A DNA stretch of 64,000 nt from Haemonchus contortus (lineage: Eukaryota > Nematoda > Chromadorea > Rhabditida > Trichostrongylidae). Positions within the stretch are counted from its first letter, which is position 1. Every line of letters starts with the position of its first letter. Below, piece by piece: positions 13,544 through 25,939 of the stretch. A model generated the notes under the pieces. The model did not search any database, was not told the DNA's origin, and saw only the letters and a list, made by a program, of their open reading frames with translations. Location: assembly GCA_000469685.2 (NCBI GenBank), contig LS997565.1, forward strand, positions 5,110,005-5,174,004, given 5' to 3'. The position numbers and the translations under genes were made by a program.

Positions 13544-13830
13544 TGGATAGCGCTGGTGTAGTGGCAAGAGACGCACTTTACACACGCGTGTCCAAGTTCG
13601 AATCGCGCTACTCGCTCAAACCCAAAAAACCAAACCATCCCTTCCTTTGGGGTCGGTCAATTGGTACCAGACTCGTCTAGTAGGATGAAAACGCTAATTT
13701 GTATCCATCGCCTGACTCCGCAAGTAAATATATAGACCGAACACGCATTCAAAACGTTAGTGCAATTCTGAAAAGAAGTCGAATGCGTGGCGCATCTCAC
13801 AGCCGGGCTTTATCGACGACGAATGCACTT
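13544..13830 (+). mobile_element. SINE copy 2
   Basis: The head ctggtgtagtggcaagagac carries the A-box-like segment; the B-box-like motif is gttcgaatcgc. The body contains gtaccagactcgtct and gtcgaatgcgtggcgcat. It is moderately diverged and intergenic. Confidence 0.85.
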
Positions 13831-14885
13831 TGTCTAAAATTTTTGGGTATTCAAAGCCTGTGAAGCACCCATTACGTCTAATGAAACAGTAGTAAATGCT
13901 AACAATTCAGTCCGAAAGGGACTGATGTTTGGAATTTTGAACGGAGATAGATAGAAAAGTCATGTAAGCTGAATTCAGAACCTATGCTTGCGAAGAATTT
14001 TCCTCCTCACTGCTCCTATTCAGTGAACAATATCTGAAGAATGCGACGACGGCTTTTTCTTTGGAAGACGAAAAAAGGGAGGGGCAGTCTTAGGACACAA
14101 GACTGTAACTTTTAAGACACCCATTTATGCAAATCGATGTGCCATTCCACTGCTCCCGAACAAGAGATAAAATCTAAAGAAGAAAAGTTGATAGATTGAT
14201 GACTAGAGTTCGGACTTTTGAAAGGTAAAAGGCCAGAACCGGAGGGAACAAAATACATACTGTCCCTTTGTTCACTGTTAGTTACACATTTCCTCCAGCT
14301 CAGGAAGTATCAGTTGACTGTTACTGTTGTGGACAGTAATTAGTATGGCCTAGGGCTTCAACGGTGATGATGGCCCTTCATGTTTTCTTTGAAGATTGAA
14401 CCTTACAGACAATTTCGATGTGATAAACACCTAATTTGGCAAACTAAGTATACTCACAATTTCTTTTTTTCAGATTATTTTACAATAATTCAATTAGAAT
14501 GCCTATTCAAGTGAAGTAAATATATTCAAAATTTCTTTTTTTTTCTATTTGGCTCAAGTACATTTCTTGTTCGTGCATGAGAAAAGATAAATAGATAAGA
14601 TTAATTTTTTTGATCGAACACCTCGGAAAAGGCAAATTAGATCTTGAAAATAAATGAATATATCGATTCGAATATGTATTTATACGTATGAGGCTGACAA
14701 CAGAGTAGAAGCATATACTAGAGAAATATTATAAACTTTTTCACACAAAAATATCAACTCATTCAGTTGTATGCCAGCCATAAATCATCCAGTAACCTAG
14801 TAGATTAATGTTCAAAGCACGTGCTCAGAAAAATAGCCATTTTTTCAGTTGCCAAATTAATATCACAAAATAACATTATAATTAA

Positions 14886-15165
14886 TGCTGCTGGTGGTGT
14901 AGTGGCAAGTGGCGCACTATCTCACACGCATGTTCACGGGTTCGAATCCCGGATTGATATTCACCTAGGCCATCAAAGCCTTCCATCCCTCTGGGGTAGG
15001 TTAGTTGGTACCAACCTCGAAGGAAGGATAAAAGCTCTGATTTGCACATCGGCTGGCCACTACAAGTCAGTGTTCAGGCCCATACGCGTTCATTATGTCA
15101 CTACAACTCTGAAGGGAAGTCGAGTGCGTGGGCGCATCTCCGACGGGATTTATTGACTCCTTAAG
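14886..15165 (+). mobile_element. SINE copy 3
   Basis: A well-preserved copy: head ggtggtgtagtggcaagtgg, perfect B box ggttcgaatcc at about 14939, body with ggtaccaacctcg, and 3' end gacgggatttattgactcc. An open frame of 111 codons spanning it is only a by-product of the SINE. Confidence 0.9.
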
Positions 15166-15590
15166 ACTTTAAGATTTGAACCTGGTAACAGACAACCTTT
15201 GTCTTTACTATAAAATCAAAAAGAATTTTTTTCAGAGAGGAATGAACGAGATGGACGGAACTCGTCATATGAATGCGATTTGAATGCGAAATTATTGGAA
15301 TTTCAAGTAGACAAAGAAAAATGACATCAAAGAGGATTACATTCACACCAACAGGATGACATGCAACAAACATATAGCTGAGCATTTCGCCAGCCATAGG
15401 TTTGATGCAGGGACCGTAGGAGTCAGCAGGTACCAACAAAGGGTAACCCTATGTACATTGTAGGAAGATCTTAACAGCTCAGTACCTGAATGTAAATGAA
15501 AGGCCAATTCGTGAAAGGGGATTGGATTACTATAATACTACCTTAGGTTGAAGGTGTATATGGTAATAATTCGTACTACTCATCGCCTGT

Positions 15591-15622
<32 letters not shown>

Positions 15623-15652
15623 CACGAATATATATGTATATATATATATATC
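15591..15652. repeat. (TA)n microsatellite
   Basis: Two TA runs separated by catatacacgaata. They abut the left end of the next MITE, which would be natural for an element that inserts at TA. Confidence 0.9.
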
Positions 15653-16122
15653 CGTGCTCATACTTTTCAGTCATAACTCCTTTATTACTGGATCTAATGG
15701 AGCAAAATTTCAATATGTGAAGCATTGGTGTAGTGTGAATATTTACCACTGTTAACTTGCAATCTGATCATGTTCCAGATGTCCAAAAGGGCTTGACCAA
15801 AAATCAACTTGAGATAGGGACATTGGCTCTGAGAGTCCTTTCTTTTTTGCCGTGTCTTAAGTGTACGAACGCTGATGCCGAACCCAGAAGAGAAGAAAAA
15901 CGTACATAAGGTCCGAATAATTGCAGACGTCACAAAGTTACTTTCAGCACAGTCTATAAACGCCTCCCCATTAGTATGTGGATATTGCTGTTTCGCAGTC
16001 AAGTAATGTTGGACACTGTCAAATATGCTTCAGTTAAACATATCAAAATTTCATGTGATTTGCTCCACTGGGAAAAAAACTACGGCAAGTTAAAGTTGGC
16101 CGAGTACTTTTGAGCCTATTGT
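15651..16122. mobile_element. long-TIR Tc1-like MITE, copy 1
   Basis: The ends are imperfect inverted repeats over roughly 100 bp. The left reads gctcatacttttcagtca and the right, reverse-complemented, gctcaaaagtactcggcc. The subterminal parts aactcctttattactgga and gagcaaaatttcaatatg also pair with the other end. It is the same type as the better-preserved copy at 41467-41992. No transposase is present. Confidence 0.6.
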
Positions 16123-16254
16123 ATATGCATTTAACTTGTTATTGAGAGATGTTTATACCACGACGGTGAAATAATTAAAACGCGACTTCGATCAAATAAT
16201 TCTCACATGAAGATATTTGACCTATTTTTAGATTCGAAGCGACTCTTTAATGTA

Positions 16255-16320
16255 TATTTCTTGAAGGCACAGTTCACGATAACTTCGGGGTATCTAGTTC
16301 CAGATGAATTACAGTAGCCT
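16255..16320 (+). repeat. lone end of the AAGGCACAG MITE family
   Basis: The text cttgaaggcacagttcacga, then taacttcggggtatctagtt, matches the left ends of the ~500-bp MITEs at 33345 and 55612. I found no matching right end downstream before 17 kb. Confidence 0.5.
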
Positions 16321-16926
16321 TTTGCCTCGAAACACCGTTAGCGGTTCGTGCTGTGAGTCTTTCTAGAGGCCTCCTGGGAGGGTAACGAAGAGGGGTGAAG
16401 GATGGAAGTCATAATTGTATGGCGGGAAACGGGCTCAGAATTGAAAACAACCATCAAAAGATGTAGCGGAGCGAGACAACTCGTCGAGAATTCGAGTACT
16501 CTAGAGTGTGGGGGTACTTTCGCCGTATACCTACGAAATGATGAGAGGGCAGGCCAGGATGGAGGTAGGAGAAGCGAGGAGGAAAGTTAATCTTTGTGCT
16601 TCGAGTAAACATCGTATAGGTGAAAAAACCATTTTCCCAGTAATCTGGATGAAAGGTTCTATTTTGAAGCAACTGGCTATAAAGCCTACGTAGCTGAGAG
16701 CTCAAGGACTAAGAAGTTTCCTTATGCTCAAGGATTGAGAAGCCTCCTTTTGTGAATTCAAAAGGAGTACCCAGAATAGAACTAACTTTTTTTGTCATTT
16801 TGCTTCGCCTTATGGGAGACACCTGCGCAAAACGGTAAGATTCAGAAGAAAATCAGACTTGAAATTGAAAGAATTTACCAATCCCCTCTGTTAAGAACTT
16901 CCAATAATTAACTCTACCAGTAAAAG

Positions 16927-17160
16927 GAAGGCGGAGACAGTGTAGTACCAAGTGACGCACTTCACACAAGAATGGTTACGGGTTCGAATCCTAGATAGAT
17001 ATCCATCTAGACCAACGAAGCTTGGTACCAGACTCGTCTGGGAGGCTGTCCACCGCAAATCATTGGATATGCCACATACGCACTCAACACGCCGCTACAT
17101 TCTGAATGGAAGGAGAATGCAAGGCGCACCCCTCAGACGCTGATAATCAATGTCAACGAG
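16927..17160 (+). mobile_element. SINE copy 4 (internally deleted)
   Basis: The head ggagacagtgtagtaccaag and perfect B box ggttcgaatcc are present. The body is shortened: the segment between the head and gcttggtaccagactcgtct lacks about 40 bp. The 3' end is degraded. Confidence 0.8.
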
Positions 17161-17650
17161 TTTAAAGAGGGCTTATTGGTGAAAAGACCACTTAAAGGAT
17201 GAAAGACTAACATTTGAGCTGTAGTTATGGAAGAAGATGGAAGAGCACAACGTCATGGTTCAAATTCAGAATGAGAAGTCCAAAGGGAACAATAAGAACA
17301 GTAAGAATAGCTCAAGCATTGTAACGATCAATTCGATTCCGGTTTCCACTTTATTGATTTACTGAGAAATGCGATTACAAACGGAAAAAAATTGGCGTAG
17401 ATAAGAAGCCTCTTTGGAATGCTTGAAGAGAACCATTGGAATGCTTGAAGAGGCTTCAGAGATGGTCCTCATAGCTTACACTTTGGGTTTTCTCCATATG
17501 GGGCATGTTAGATAGTGTCAGCACTCCTTAGCTGTACAGCTCTTTTATATTTAAACACCTTGATTTCGTTTTGAACAAGTCGCCAATCTCCCACTAGGAA
17601 CTTTCCGAACAACATGAGTAAGCTTCTATGCTTTTCCAGCTTATACTACA

Positions 17651-17680
17651 TACAGGGTTGCCATAGATATGGTTACCAAA
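17651..17680 (+). repeat. solo mariner TIR remnant
   Basis: The sequence tacagggttgccatagatat followed by ggttaccaa resembles the terminal repeat of the element at 19109-20374. No body or opposite end lies nearby. Confidence 0.5.
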
Positions 17681-18054
17681 TAGTTATGAAGGAGAAACTG
17701 CAAGTCAAATTGGAATCCGACAAGCTCATGAGCAAAATTGACTTCATTTGCATTGTTCCAGTAAAGTCAAACCGAAATGAATAGCTCGACGACGCTTGGA
17801 AAACGCATCGGTGACGTTACACAGAGTTCCTTGAAGAAATCCAGTCCATATTTTCGCAAACTATTTCTCATGTGCACATGTGCAGGTTTTACAGGAGTGT
17901 TCTGAATTTCAGGTACTGAGGAGAGCGAGCAGAGCCCTTCTAGAATACGCCATGCTACAGAGTTCTTTCAAAAATCGCCCTGGCTTCGATGCATACGAGA
18001 CGCTCAGCCAAACAACCGCCCTTGTAATCATCTTCTCGAACAGATCCAGCATCA

Positions 18055-18581
18055 TTAACCCATTGACGACCATGCAGTCCACATGTGGACTGCAGTTATA
18101 TATTTTATTTATCGCCACTTTTTAACGATCTTTCTTATCAAATCATAAGATCAGGTCTAAGTTAAACTATATACTGTGTGGTCCAAAGAAATCTTCTAAT
18201 TTTGCAATTAACAGATGATAAGAATAAGCATAGACATCATACATACTTATATTTTAGCCTTTGGTTTTCAGGGTATATCTACCTTCCGCACTAATTTAGA
18301 CAGTTTTACACCACACCGGTGTTTTTTCGAAGAAACATGTGGCCCTTCTATGATTTCTTTTTACGAAAGGAATTAGTGATTGGTGAATTAGTGACTTCTC
18401 CTCATCACTATTTATCACTAGCTGACTTAAATTGAAGTGCCACCTACCATCATCAATAGTCATATCCTAAATTTGCAAACTCAGAAAAATTAAACAGCTT
18501 CCAGTTCAAAATTAAAGAAATTGGCCGTCCGGGACCATGCAGTCCACATGTGGACTGCAGTGATGGTCGTCAATGGGTTAA
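18055..18581. mobile_element. piggyBac-like MITE with subterminal palindromes
   Basis: The element is bounded by TTAA on both sides (18055-18058 and 18578-18581), the target-site choice of piggyBac elements. The inverted ends are CCCATTGACGACCAT. Just inside each end lies the same perfect 20-bp palindrome GCAGTCCACATGTGGACTGC (18074-18093 and 18539-18558). The 527-bp body is AT-rich and non-coding. The TTAA/CCC ends fit the superfamily; autonomy in trans is inference. Confidence 0.75.
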
Positions 18582-18599
18582 TTGAATGCAAAGAAACGT

Positions 18600-19100
18600 T
18601 AGGCACACGGCTATGATCCCTTGATTCAACCCGACATTTCACTGGTGGTCTGAGCTCCAACTAATGGTAAATGGTAGCTTTATATACTTCTCCTACACAG
18701 TGCTGCCCGTATGCCTCTGTACCTTTTGTCAAAAGGTAGTAAAGTTCACTAATACAAAACGAGCTTCGGTGAATGGGGGTCTTATTTCTGAACAAAGTCT
18801 TACAATTATTTATGCAAATCTATAGGCAACAAACGAACTTCCAATGTATGACATGTACTCGTCCTTTTGTTTGCTGGCATTAGTTTTTTCCAAAAATTGT
18901 TCTGTTCGCATATCGTCACGTGTTTGAACTTTACTTCTACTTTTATGAGTTAAGTAGGTTCAGGTGATAAAAACGTGCAATCAGATAAGAACTGGTTAAA
19001 CCGAGTGGAACACCCCTAAAAAAAGTGTTAGAACAACAAGCCAAGCCGACTTCGTGGAGAAAAGTCGCCAATACTCTTCTCTTACCCTCCCCCCTTTGCC
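18600..19100. other. intergenic, nothing seen
   Basis: I see no gene or repeat in this stretch. Confidence 0.4.
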
Positions 19101-19108
19101 AAAATATA

Positions 19109-20374
19109 CAGGGTGCGCCATAAATATGGTAACAACTTTTCGGACGTCCGTAATTTCCTTGTTTGGAGGGTTTCTCCAAATTTGCACCTTCCCTTATGTT
19201 CACGATATACCTTAGCCGACATATCTACTTTGGTGCTCTCCATTCGATAGATTTCGAAAAACGGTGGAGCCTCGCAGTCATCCACCAGCCGTTGCGCCTT
19301 TGCACGTCTTTGGTGAGTCTTTTTCCGGGATCGCTGCTCGTTTCAACATTTCCCACATGACAGTCCCTAGAAACGCTATGCGTAGACAGGTCAATGACAA
19401 ACCTCAAAACGGCCGCCTTGTCTCATATACAGCCCCTTTTCCGAATAAAATTGCTTGGGAAGGAATACACTGCGGAACCTGCAGAAAGCGAGAGAAATGA
19501 CTGCCGATTTGTTTGTGTGCTCTACTCCGATGACGAGAGTCTACCCCGAGTAGATACTAATGTATCCAAATAGGATTCCAAAGCCTTATGAGCTTCTTGA
19601 TGAGAAGAAGTTGGTGAGAAAAAACAAATTCCGTGCACTGCTTGCTGGCAGCACGCGCTTCCACAAACCTTTTTTTGACTAAAGGGTGTTCAGCGTGGAA
19701 GAAATGTTGAGACCCCAAAGTATGCAGATATTTCACATTGCGAGTGCTGAAGCCGCTGAAAAGAGTCAGATCGCCTCTCGTAGCCGTTCTCCCTATTTTA
19801 CGATGTTTTTGCTAGAATCTCTACCACCACATCGATATCGTAAATTTGGTCGAGAAAAGTACAAAACTTAACCAGACTTCGTTGAGAAGGGTTTTCATGA
19901 TAGGATGCAGCTGAGGGCCAAAGATTTTCGGAGGGGTACGATTTAAAAACTACGACGCACTTGCTCATGAATGGGAAAATATTAAGACTGGCGCTGAGGA
20001 AATGTTCGCGACTCCATCCCAGCTTGCAATCCTCCTACAAATTTTCTGGACCACAGTGAGATGGATCGCTAGGTATAGTCCATACTGGAGAAAGAAGCCT
20101 GCGCTTTAGAATGCACTACTGTTGCTGCTCATAAGGGATCACTGGAAAAAGCCTGAGCTGGACTTCCTCAAGAAGCTCTGCGTGCCACCGCTGATGAAGA
20201 GCCGAAGCGTTCTCGAGCTATAACTAGTACAGAAGACGGTTATATAGGATGACCGTGTGTTCGTTTTGTAGATGCGATGCTTAGTATATAGTCCACAGAG
20301 CTTCATCATGTATCAATATGAACTGTGGTTTCTGTAGCCCAACACTCCTGTTACCATAATTATGGCGCACCCTG
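19109..20374 (+). mobile_element. decayed Tc1/mariner-superfamily element, copy 1
   Basis: The element is 1266 bp, flanked by TA on both sides. The 25-bp inverted repeats start CAGGGTGCGCCATAA and differ at one position. Remnants of a mariner-type transposase lie in scattered frames. A helix-turn-helix segment is at about 19290-19440 (GIAARFNISHMTVPRN, then KPQNGRLVS). The catalytic-core region is at about 19686-19860 (FSVEEML, AEKSQIASRS). A C-terminal region is at about 20085-20230 (KEACAL). Frameshifts and stops separate these, so no transposase can be made. Another copy starts at 62774. Confidence 0.9.
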
Positions 20375-21498
20375 TAGTACTAACGTTGTGAACTGCATTT
20401 TCGGGAGAAATATCTGGGGTACTGAAGATTATAAAAAGGGAATAACACCATACATATGTATGATACTGATTGATGAAGAAAAAATCCAAAGTCCCTAAAA
20501 TCCTCGGCTATAAGGTGACTGTAACCCTTTGGAATGAATATCTGTAAAAATTGGAAATGCACATCTCGTTTGAAAAGTCGAAATAATCAAAAATGAGCTT
20601 GAAAGGTACTGAAATGAGAAGCGATAGCTCAAGCTTCGCCCCACATCACTTTTCAATAAATGAAGAAGCTCATTGGGAAACTTGCCTACACAGTAGAGTT
20701 TGGCTTAATTCTCGGGACTTGGTATTAATTGATTAGAAAATTAGAAATCAAGATTTCAACAGCAACAGGAGTAAAGAAATAAAAACATATCGAAGATAAC
20801 AAAGAACGAATATATTGTTTCCTTCGGGAAAAAGGCTTGGGAATCATTTTAGAACATGAGATCGTACGCGCCAGTTTCTAAAAAATGAGCGCTCAACACA
20901 GAAAACGAAGAAGATCTCATGGTTTCAGCCCTTCTGCAGTATTCTGAACTAAGCGGTTCTCAAGAAATGTACGGAAAAAGAAGAATTTCGGAATCCGGTA
21001 TGAAAAGAAGGATCATACAATGTTGAGGCCATGACGGTCAGTTGAGAAATTTCAGGTTTTTTTTTCTCAAAGACCCATGGTCACTACAACGAATAACTGA
21101 ATGAAACAACGACCACCTTTTCTCTTTACGTGACTTCTCTTGCACTTATGCGGAAGAGTGTAGTCAAATAGCGTGGTGCCAGTGAAACGACTTAATCTTT
21201 TTGATAAATTTCACGCCCTACAGGTAACATGCCTGCCTGTCTTACGAAAACCAGCTCTAACAATGCTCAACTTCAGAAGCGGAGATGCTCCTCTGTCCCT
21301 ACGGAAGGATGATCTCATTTCTGTGAGAACAATCAGAAGATGACTAGATTTTGGATTTCTACTCCGAACTCGCCCTGGATCTGTTCATTTGTGAACAGCA
21401 TAATATTTATTGAGAGAGATTCTGCCGTTTGTTATCATCCCATCTATCAATGCAGAGTTCCTTTGCCACGTGATGACCTTCAGCTGGGGGGATGGGGA

Positions 21499-21510
21499 GG
21501 GGGGGGGGGG
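21499..21510. repeat. G12 homopolymer
   Basis: Twelve G in a row within ggggggatggggagg..., a potential G-quadruplex tract on the + strand. Confidence 0.95.
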
Positions 21511-23388
21511 CGTGACCTCGTTGGGTGGGCGGAGCATTTGCTACAAAAAGGATCTTCTATTACGAGATTCTAACTGACTGAGTCTGTTCTCCCATTCTCA
21601 ACTACAATATTTCATGAAAATTAGAAGGGATTCGTTTTATCCTGATAGTAATCGTCGAGAGAACAGAAGTTGATGGCTACTTTCTGCTTCATTGATCGCT
21701 AGATAGGTTCGATGAACTTAGCTTTTATAGCTTGGTCAGACAAGCACGACATGGAAATAACAAGCCCAGGCAACAAGACATCATCGAGCCAACTTCGTTA
21801 AAAAACTTATAATATAACATAATTAGTGATAGATATGAGAAAGATATCAGTGAAAACTGAAGAGAAATCGAAAATTTCAATTTATTCAAGAGGTGGACGA
21901 GCTAAGGTTAAAAAGGATTGATGAGAAAACGGTACAGAAATCGGTGACTGTTTCGATGGAATCGAGGAACTTTTGAACCTCCTCACCTGTCCCTTTTGTA
22001 CCTTTTGAACCTCCATTGGTTAAGAGGTTTGCACTATGATGACGATCAAACGATTATCATTACTGCTTACGATGTTTCTATCGTTGACAGTGAGTGTACA
22101 AAAAAGCATATTGGGTTCTACATGGAAAGTGCAAGTGCATCTAATGGGTTTCGGTCGTACTTCACATTTCGAAGGTTATCTCTACCACTGATTTTGAGGT
22201 TCTCTTACTACCTCGATAAATGATATGAGAGCGTTAATTCGGTAACTGCCAATGATATAGCGCTATGTCATGGTTATTTAAGGAAATCCCCATGTCAATG
22301 AGATATATAAGGATTTTTCTCTTGAAAAGAATTGGTCACACTCCTCAATAGGGTAGTAGGGATGTTTTCGACCACTTCCAAAGCTTTTTATACTCGAGCT
22401 GTCGTACATATATGCTACACTTTGCCGCTCCCTCCTACCTCTTCACCACCACCCACTCCCACATAATAGCAGTATGCCCAAATGGAGGGCGATGATGGGT
22501 AATAGCAGGAACCTATCCACCTAGCTCCCAGTTTTACTAAAGACTTTGATACGAATATTAGTAACAGTAATCTGTTCCACCCCAGACTTAGCAGATCCCC
22601 ATTTCTCCGCCGATCTGTTCAGAGAGTCAGGTAGGCCGTCCAATAGTTGGCCACAAATGCATAAGTGGCTCTCAACAGAGCTTCATGAGCCCTTTCTATC
22701 ATCTGCCAAATTTGCGACGACGAACGGCGATCGAAATGTGTGAAATTGCAAAATCCTCCGAGAGCATGGCTGCGACGATTCTGCCTACTCTTCCGTCGAA
22801 GATTCCTCGACATACGCATGAATCTTCTTGTATAATACATCGGCTCAGACCCTGGAGCTTAGGAATGTGATCTACGAGGTCGTTTGTCATACTACATAAT
22901 GACAAATCCCTTTGCATCCTTTCCGGATGTATACACTCCGATGTCCCCTACTGTAGTCAAAAGGTTTCCGTCATCGAACACTATCCTTGCACTGGGCCCC
23001 TGGCATGAGTGTTAGTATAATCTATACCGAATTTTTCCGCTTGTCCTGCTTACTGTCAGCCCGTTTCCACTCTTTCCCGAATCGCAAAGAGCCAGAAAAT
23101 CTATCAAACCCTATTCCTTTCTATATACTCAAAACCGTTTTGGTTCCTATCTTGACAACTTGTCAGTAAAATAATATTTCCACCCTTCTTCCCTTGCTCC
23201 TCAGCCCTAGTCGCGGATAGGGTTCGCGTCTTTTACTACGTCTCTGGTGCATTTGCAACCAAACTCTCTGATCGTACGCGTTTTTACAACTTATCATCGC
23301 ATTCGCTCACAGCCTGTTACTTACATTCGTTTTATTGGTTTTCTCATCGTGTTTCCTTTCGTTTCGAATTGTTTATGGTTCGGAAAGC

Positions 23389-23400
23389 TTTTTTCTTCCA
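23389..23400 (+). promoter_or_regulatory. probable 5' (trans-)splice acceptor of ubxn-2
   Basis: The text cttttttcttccag ends at about 23400, 26 bases before the ATG, with no upstream exon visible. In nematodes this arrangement commonly marks a spliced-leader acceptor. The inference rests only on position and sequence. Confidence 0.45.
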
Positions 23401-23426
23401 GGCCAGAATCACGATTGCTGTCAAAT

Positions 23427-25593
23427 ATGAGCAAAAAGTGAGGTTCTCGTATTTCTTCAGATGAGCAGTTATTTCATAAGAGAAGATATTCTTACCAGGC
23501 CGCCTTTAATTGAAGCAGCTTTTTTGATTTTATTTAGAATTCATACCTTGTTGAATAGCGGCAAGCATGATGATGCTGATAGTGGCGAAGAATCGGATGG
23601 TGGTGGCGAACGACAAGGTTTTTTCGTTGGCGGCTCCGAACACAGGTGCTTTGGTGGCATTGATTTTCGTCTAAAAGTTGTATATAACATCTGAAATCTT
23701 TGTATAGTTGAATTATCAACTGTTTTCCTTTTTTTCCCTAAATCTTCCATTTAACGCTGCTTTCAATTAGGTCCCGATGTTAAAAGATTGAACTTGAGCT
23801 TTTCTGCTGGAACTTAGCCCACAGTTTTCATTCTTGGCGAGTCCGATTTTCAGTGGCCAGCAAGTTCTGGGACCGCCTGGACGGCCTGGACGTGCTAATA
23901 TTGCCGAGCGCGTTTTCGATGCAGCCAGACAACATGGAGCTGAAGCACTTAATTCGAGCGACCTTTCGCCTCGGGTAGGTGATCGAATGAACACTTCCAT
24001 CGTGGGCGATACTTCAACGGTTTGACTTCCTCCATAATTTTTAATTACTTGAGTCTCGATTCTTGGGTTTCCGTATCTGTAGGGACCGTTTCGTAGCACT
24101 AATAACCTATATTCTTAGCCTCGTCCTGGCCGTTCTGGAGGTGGAGTGCGTTTAGGTGAACCGAATCGGGAAGATTATAGTAGTGGGGAAAGTGAATCGG
24201 GTGAACATGAAGAGGTCAGTCATTTCTTTTTTTTTCTTCCTAGTTATCTGGTTGTAATATTGCTTCACAGGTTGTGGTTGAGCTTATCATGTGGGAGAAT
24301 GGTTTTTCCATTGATGACGGACCGCTGCGTTCTTTCGATGATCCGGCGAGCCAACAGTTTCTTGAGAGCATCATGCAAGGGTGAGCTTTGCCATGTTCCC
24401 ATCAAGGCTTCGGTCGTCTTCTCCCCCTTGAGTTCGTATTTTTCCATGAAAATTCGTAGCATCTTATGAGCTGGAGTGCTTTTCTCACTTAGATTCCTGC
24501 GTTGCCTTGGTCACTCTTTCTATTATTAAGACTGTTATTCTGTAACAAAATGATTTATTCTCCCTACATACACGTTACTTCAGACGAGTGCCTGCAGAAA
24601 TTTTAGCTGCCCATCCTCGGAGACGTATTGATTTCCGTATGCAGAAACGTTCTGGACCTTATGAACCTCCAAAATTGAAGCCTTTCCAGGTAAAACTATT
24701 AGTTGCTGACGTGCTCTTATTCGTTAAACGTAAAGCGCTAGGTTCAAATGAAACAAGAATTATGCACTTCAATTTCTGAGGTTTTAAGGGAGCTGGAGCT
24801 CGCCTTGGTGCTGTGGTGCCAGAGATTGTGTCGTCCACACCTCCACCATCTGCATCTGCTAACACAAGTTCGCTCAGTGGTGATTTAACCTCACAAATAA
24901 CCGAATAGAGATGAATCATGTGCACATTCAGATTCGGTGGACAATGTTGCGAAAGCACAAGCTGAAGTGAATATTGATGCTGATGCTCCTGTTACTCAGG
25001 TAACTTTTAAAAGACGTTTCCTAATGGTGGTGTTACTTTTAACGCCTCTTCAACTCATTTTTAAATTTCTCTGTGTTTCTTTGCCCAATGTTTCTCCGCT
25101 AGTGTTGTATGATAGTATGAAAAATGAGTAGGTAACATAATTTTTTTACACTCACCCTACACCAGCAGTCTTCCGAAGTCTTTTTGTCCTATTTTCTCAA
25201 TTGCTCGAAAGCTGGACGTTTTTAATTATAAATTAAAAACGACTTAGGTTCAAATTCGTTTGCCAAATGGGCAGCGTGTTAGCGGAAAATTCAATCAGGC
25301 GCATACTGTTGGAACGATTAGAACCTTCCTTGTCACGTGGGTTTACATATTCTCGAATTTCGAGCCTATCAGTCGCTTTCTAACGGCAGATCCTGTTTAG
25401 CGCCTACCCGGATATGGCTGCTACACCGTTCCAGCTTATGACAACATTTCCGAACAAGGTAGGTTGCTGTACAGGTCCAACTATTTTGCAATCTATTTAT
25501 TGTATGATTTTAAAGGTAATCGATGACGAATCAATCGATCTGAAGGATGCTGGCCTTATTAATGCTGTTGTTGTGGCTAAACTCTGTTCATAA
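23427..25593 (+). CDS. ubxn-2: UBX-domain p97/CDC-48 adaptor (p47 / UBXN-2)
   Basis: This is an adaptor that links the AAA ATPase p97/CDC-48 to ubiquitylated or membrane targets; in C. elegans UBXN-2 limits centrosomal Aurora A recruitment. I assemble 11 exons: 23427-23437, 23538-23645, 23854-23974, 24119-24214, 24271-24380, 24584-24689, 24789-24879, 24932-24999, 25248-25336, 25401-25458, 25516-25593. All phases fit and give 311 aa, close to nematode p47. Visible features are the p47 signature GGSEHSGQQVLGPP (about residues 33-46), two SHP-type p97-binding boxes (SGGGVRLG, about 87-94, and FQGAGARLG, about 183-191), the SEP domain (about 113-178, MWENGFSIDDGPLRSF) and the C-terminal UBX fold (about 237-310) with the TFPNK loop. 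There is no N-terminal UBA domain. The 11-nt first exon is the weakest call; it restores the conserved K-I-H-T-L start. NDUFA12 follows 347 nt downstream on the same strand. Confidence 0.93.
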
Positions 25594-25800
25594 TTTCGTT
25601 TGCGGGTTATGCTAGCTCGTTCTCTTTTAAATGGAATAATCGCGTGTAAATTTTCACCGGTTTTAATTTTGATAACGCTAATTAATGTTTCCTTTACCTA
25701 ATACCACTGGAATTGTAAATGGTTTTACCGTGTGAATTATTTCAATTGATTTTTAGCTTTCTACTTCCTTTACAGTAACTGGAAATCGTACATTTTTTGG

Positions 25801-25806
25801 AATAAA
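25801..25806 (+). terminator. AATAAA polyadenylation signal of ubxn-2
   Basis: AATAAA lies 208 nt past the ubxn-2 stop and about 115 nt before the probable splice acceptor of the next gene (cacatcag, about 25920). That spacing resembles nematode operon junctions. Confidence 0.6.
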
Positions 25807-25939
25807 TTTTTTTGGCATTTGTTCCAATTTTTATGCATATTTCGCGGTAAATGTACTACCGTATATCTGACAATTTTGAAGGTTTTGCTACATTAAGTTC
25901 TCTTCGAAGATTCACATCAGCAACTTATAGCAAGCCAAA

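Larger units (their letters stand above)
20380..23400. other. intergenic upstream of ubxn-2, no recognised gene
   Basis: The stretch contains a 12-G run at 21499-21510 and short open frames on both strands, none with recognisable domains. The opposite-strand open frames around 22619-22917 are Arg-rich and overlap each other in different frames; I do not call a gene. The last 200 bases become pyrimidine-rich toward the probable trans-splice acceptor of ubxn-2. Confidence 0.4.

Noticed and set aside
14886..15165. tRNA gene at the head of the SINE copies
   Set aside because: A- and B-box-like text is present but there is no pairing acceptor stem or consistent anticodon arm, and the same head is fused to one shared body in 14 scattered copies; it is a SINE promoter.
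15694..16002. 102-codon reverse-strand open frame
   Set aside because: It lies within a non-coding Tc1-like MITE and has no transposase motifs.
19264..19871. Functional transposase gene
   Set aside because: The recognisable pieces lie in different frames with stops between them in both mariner copies.
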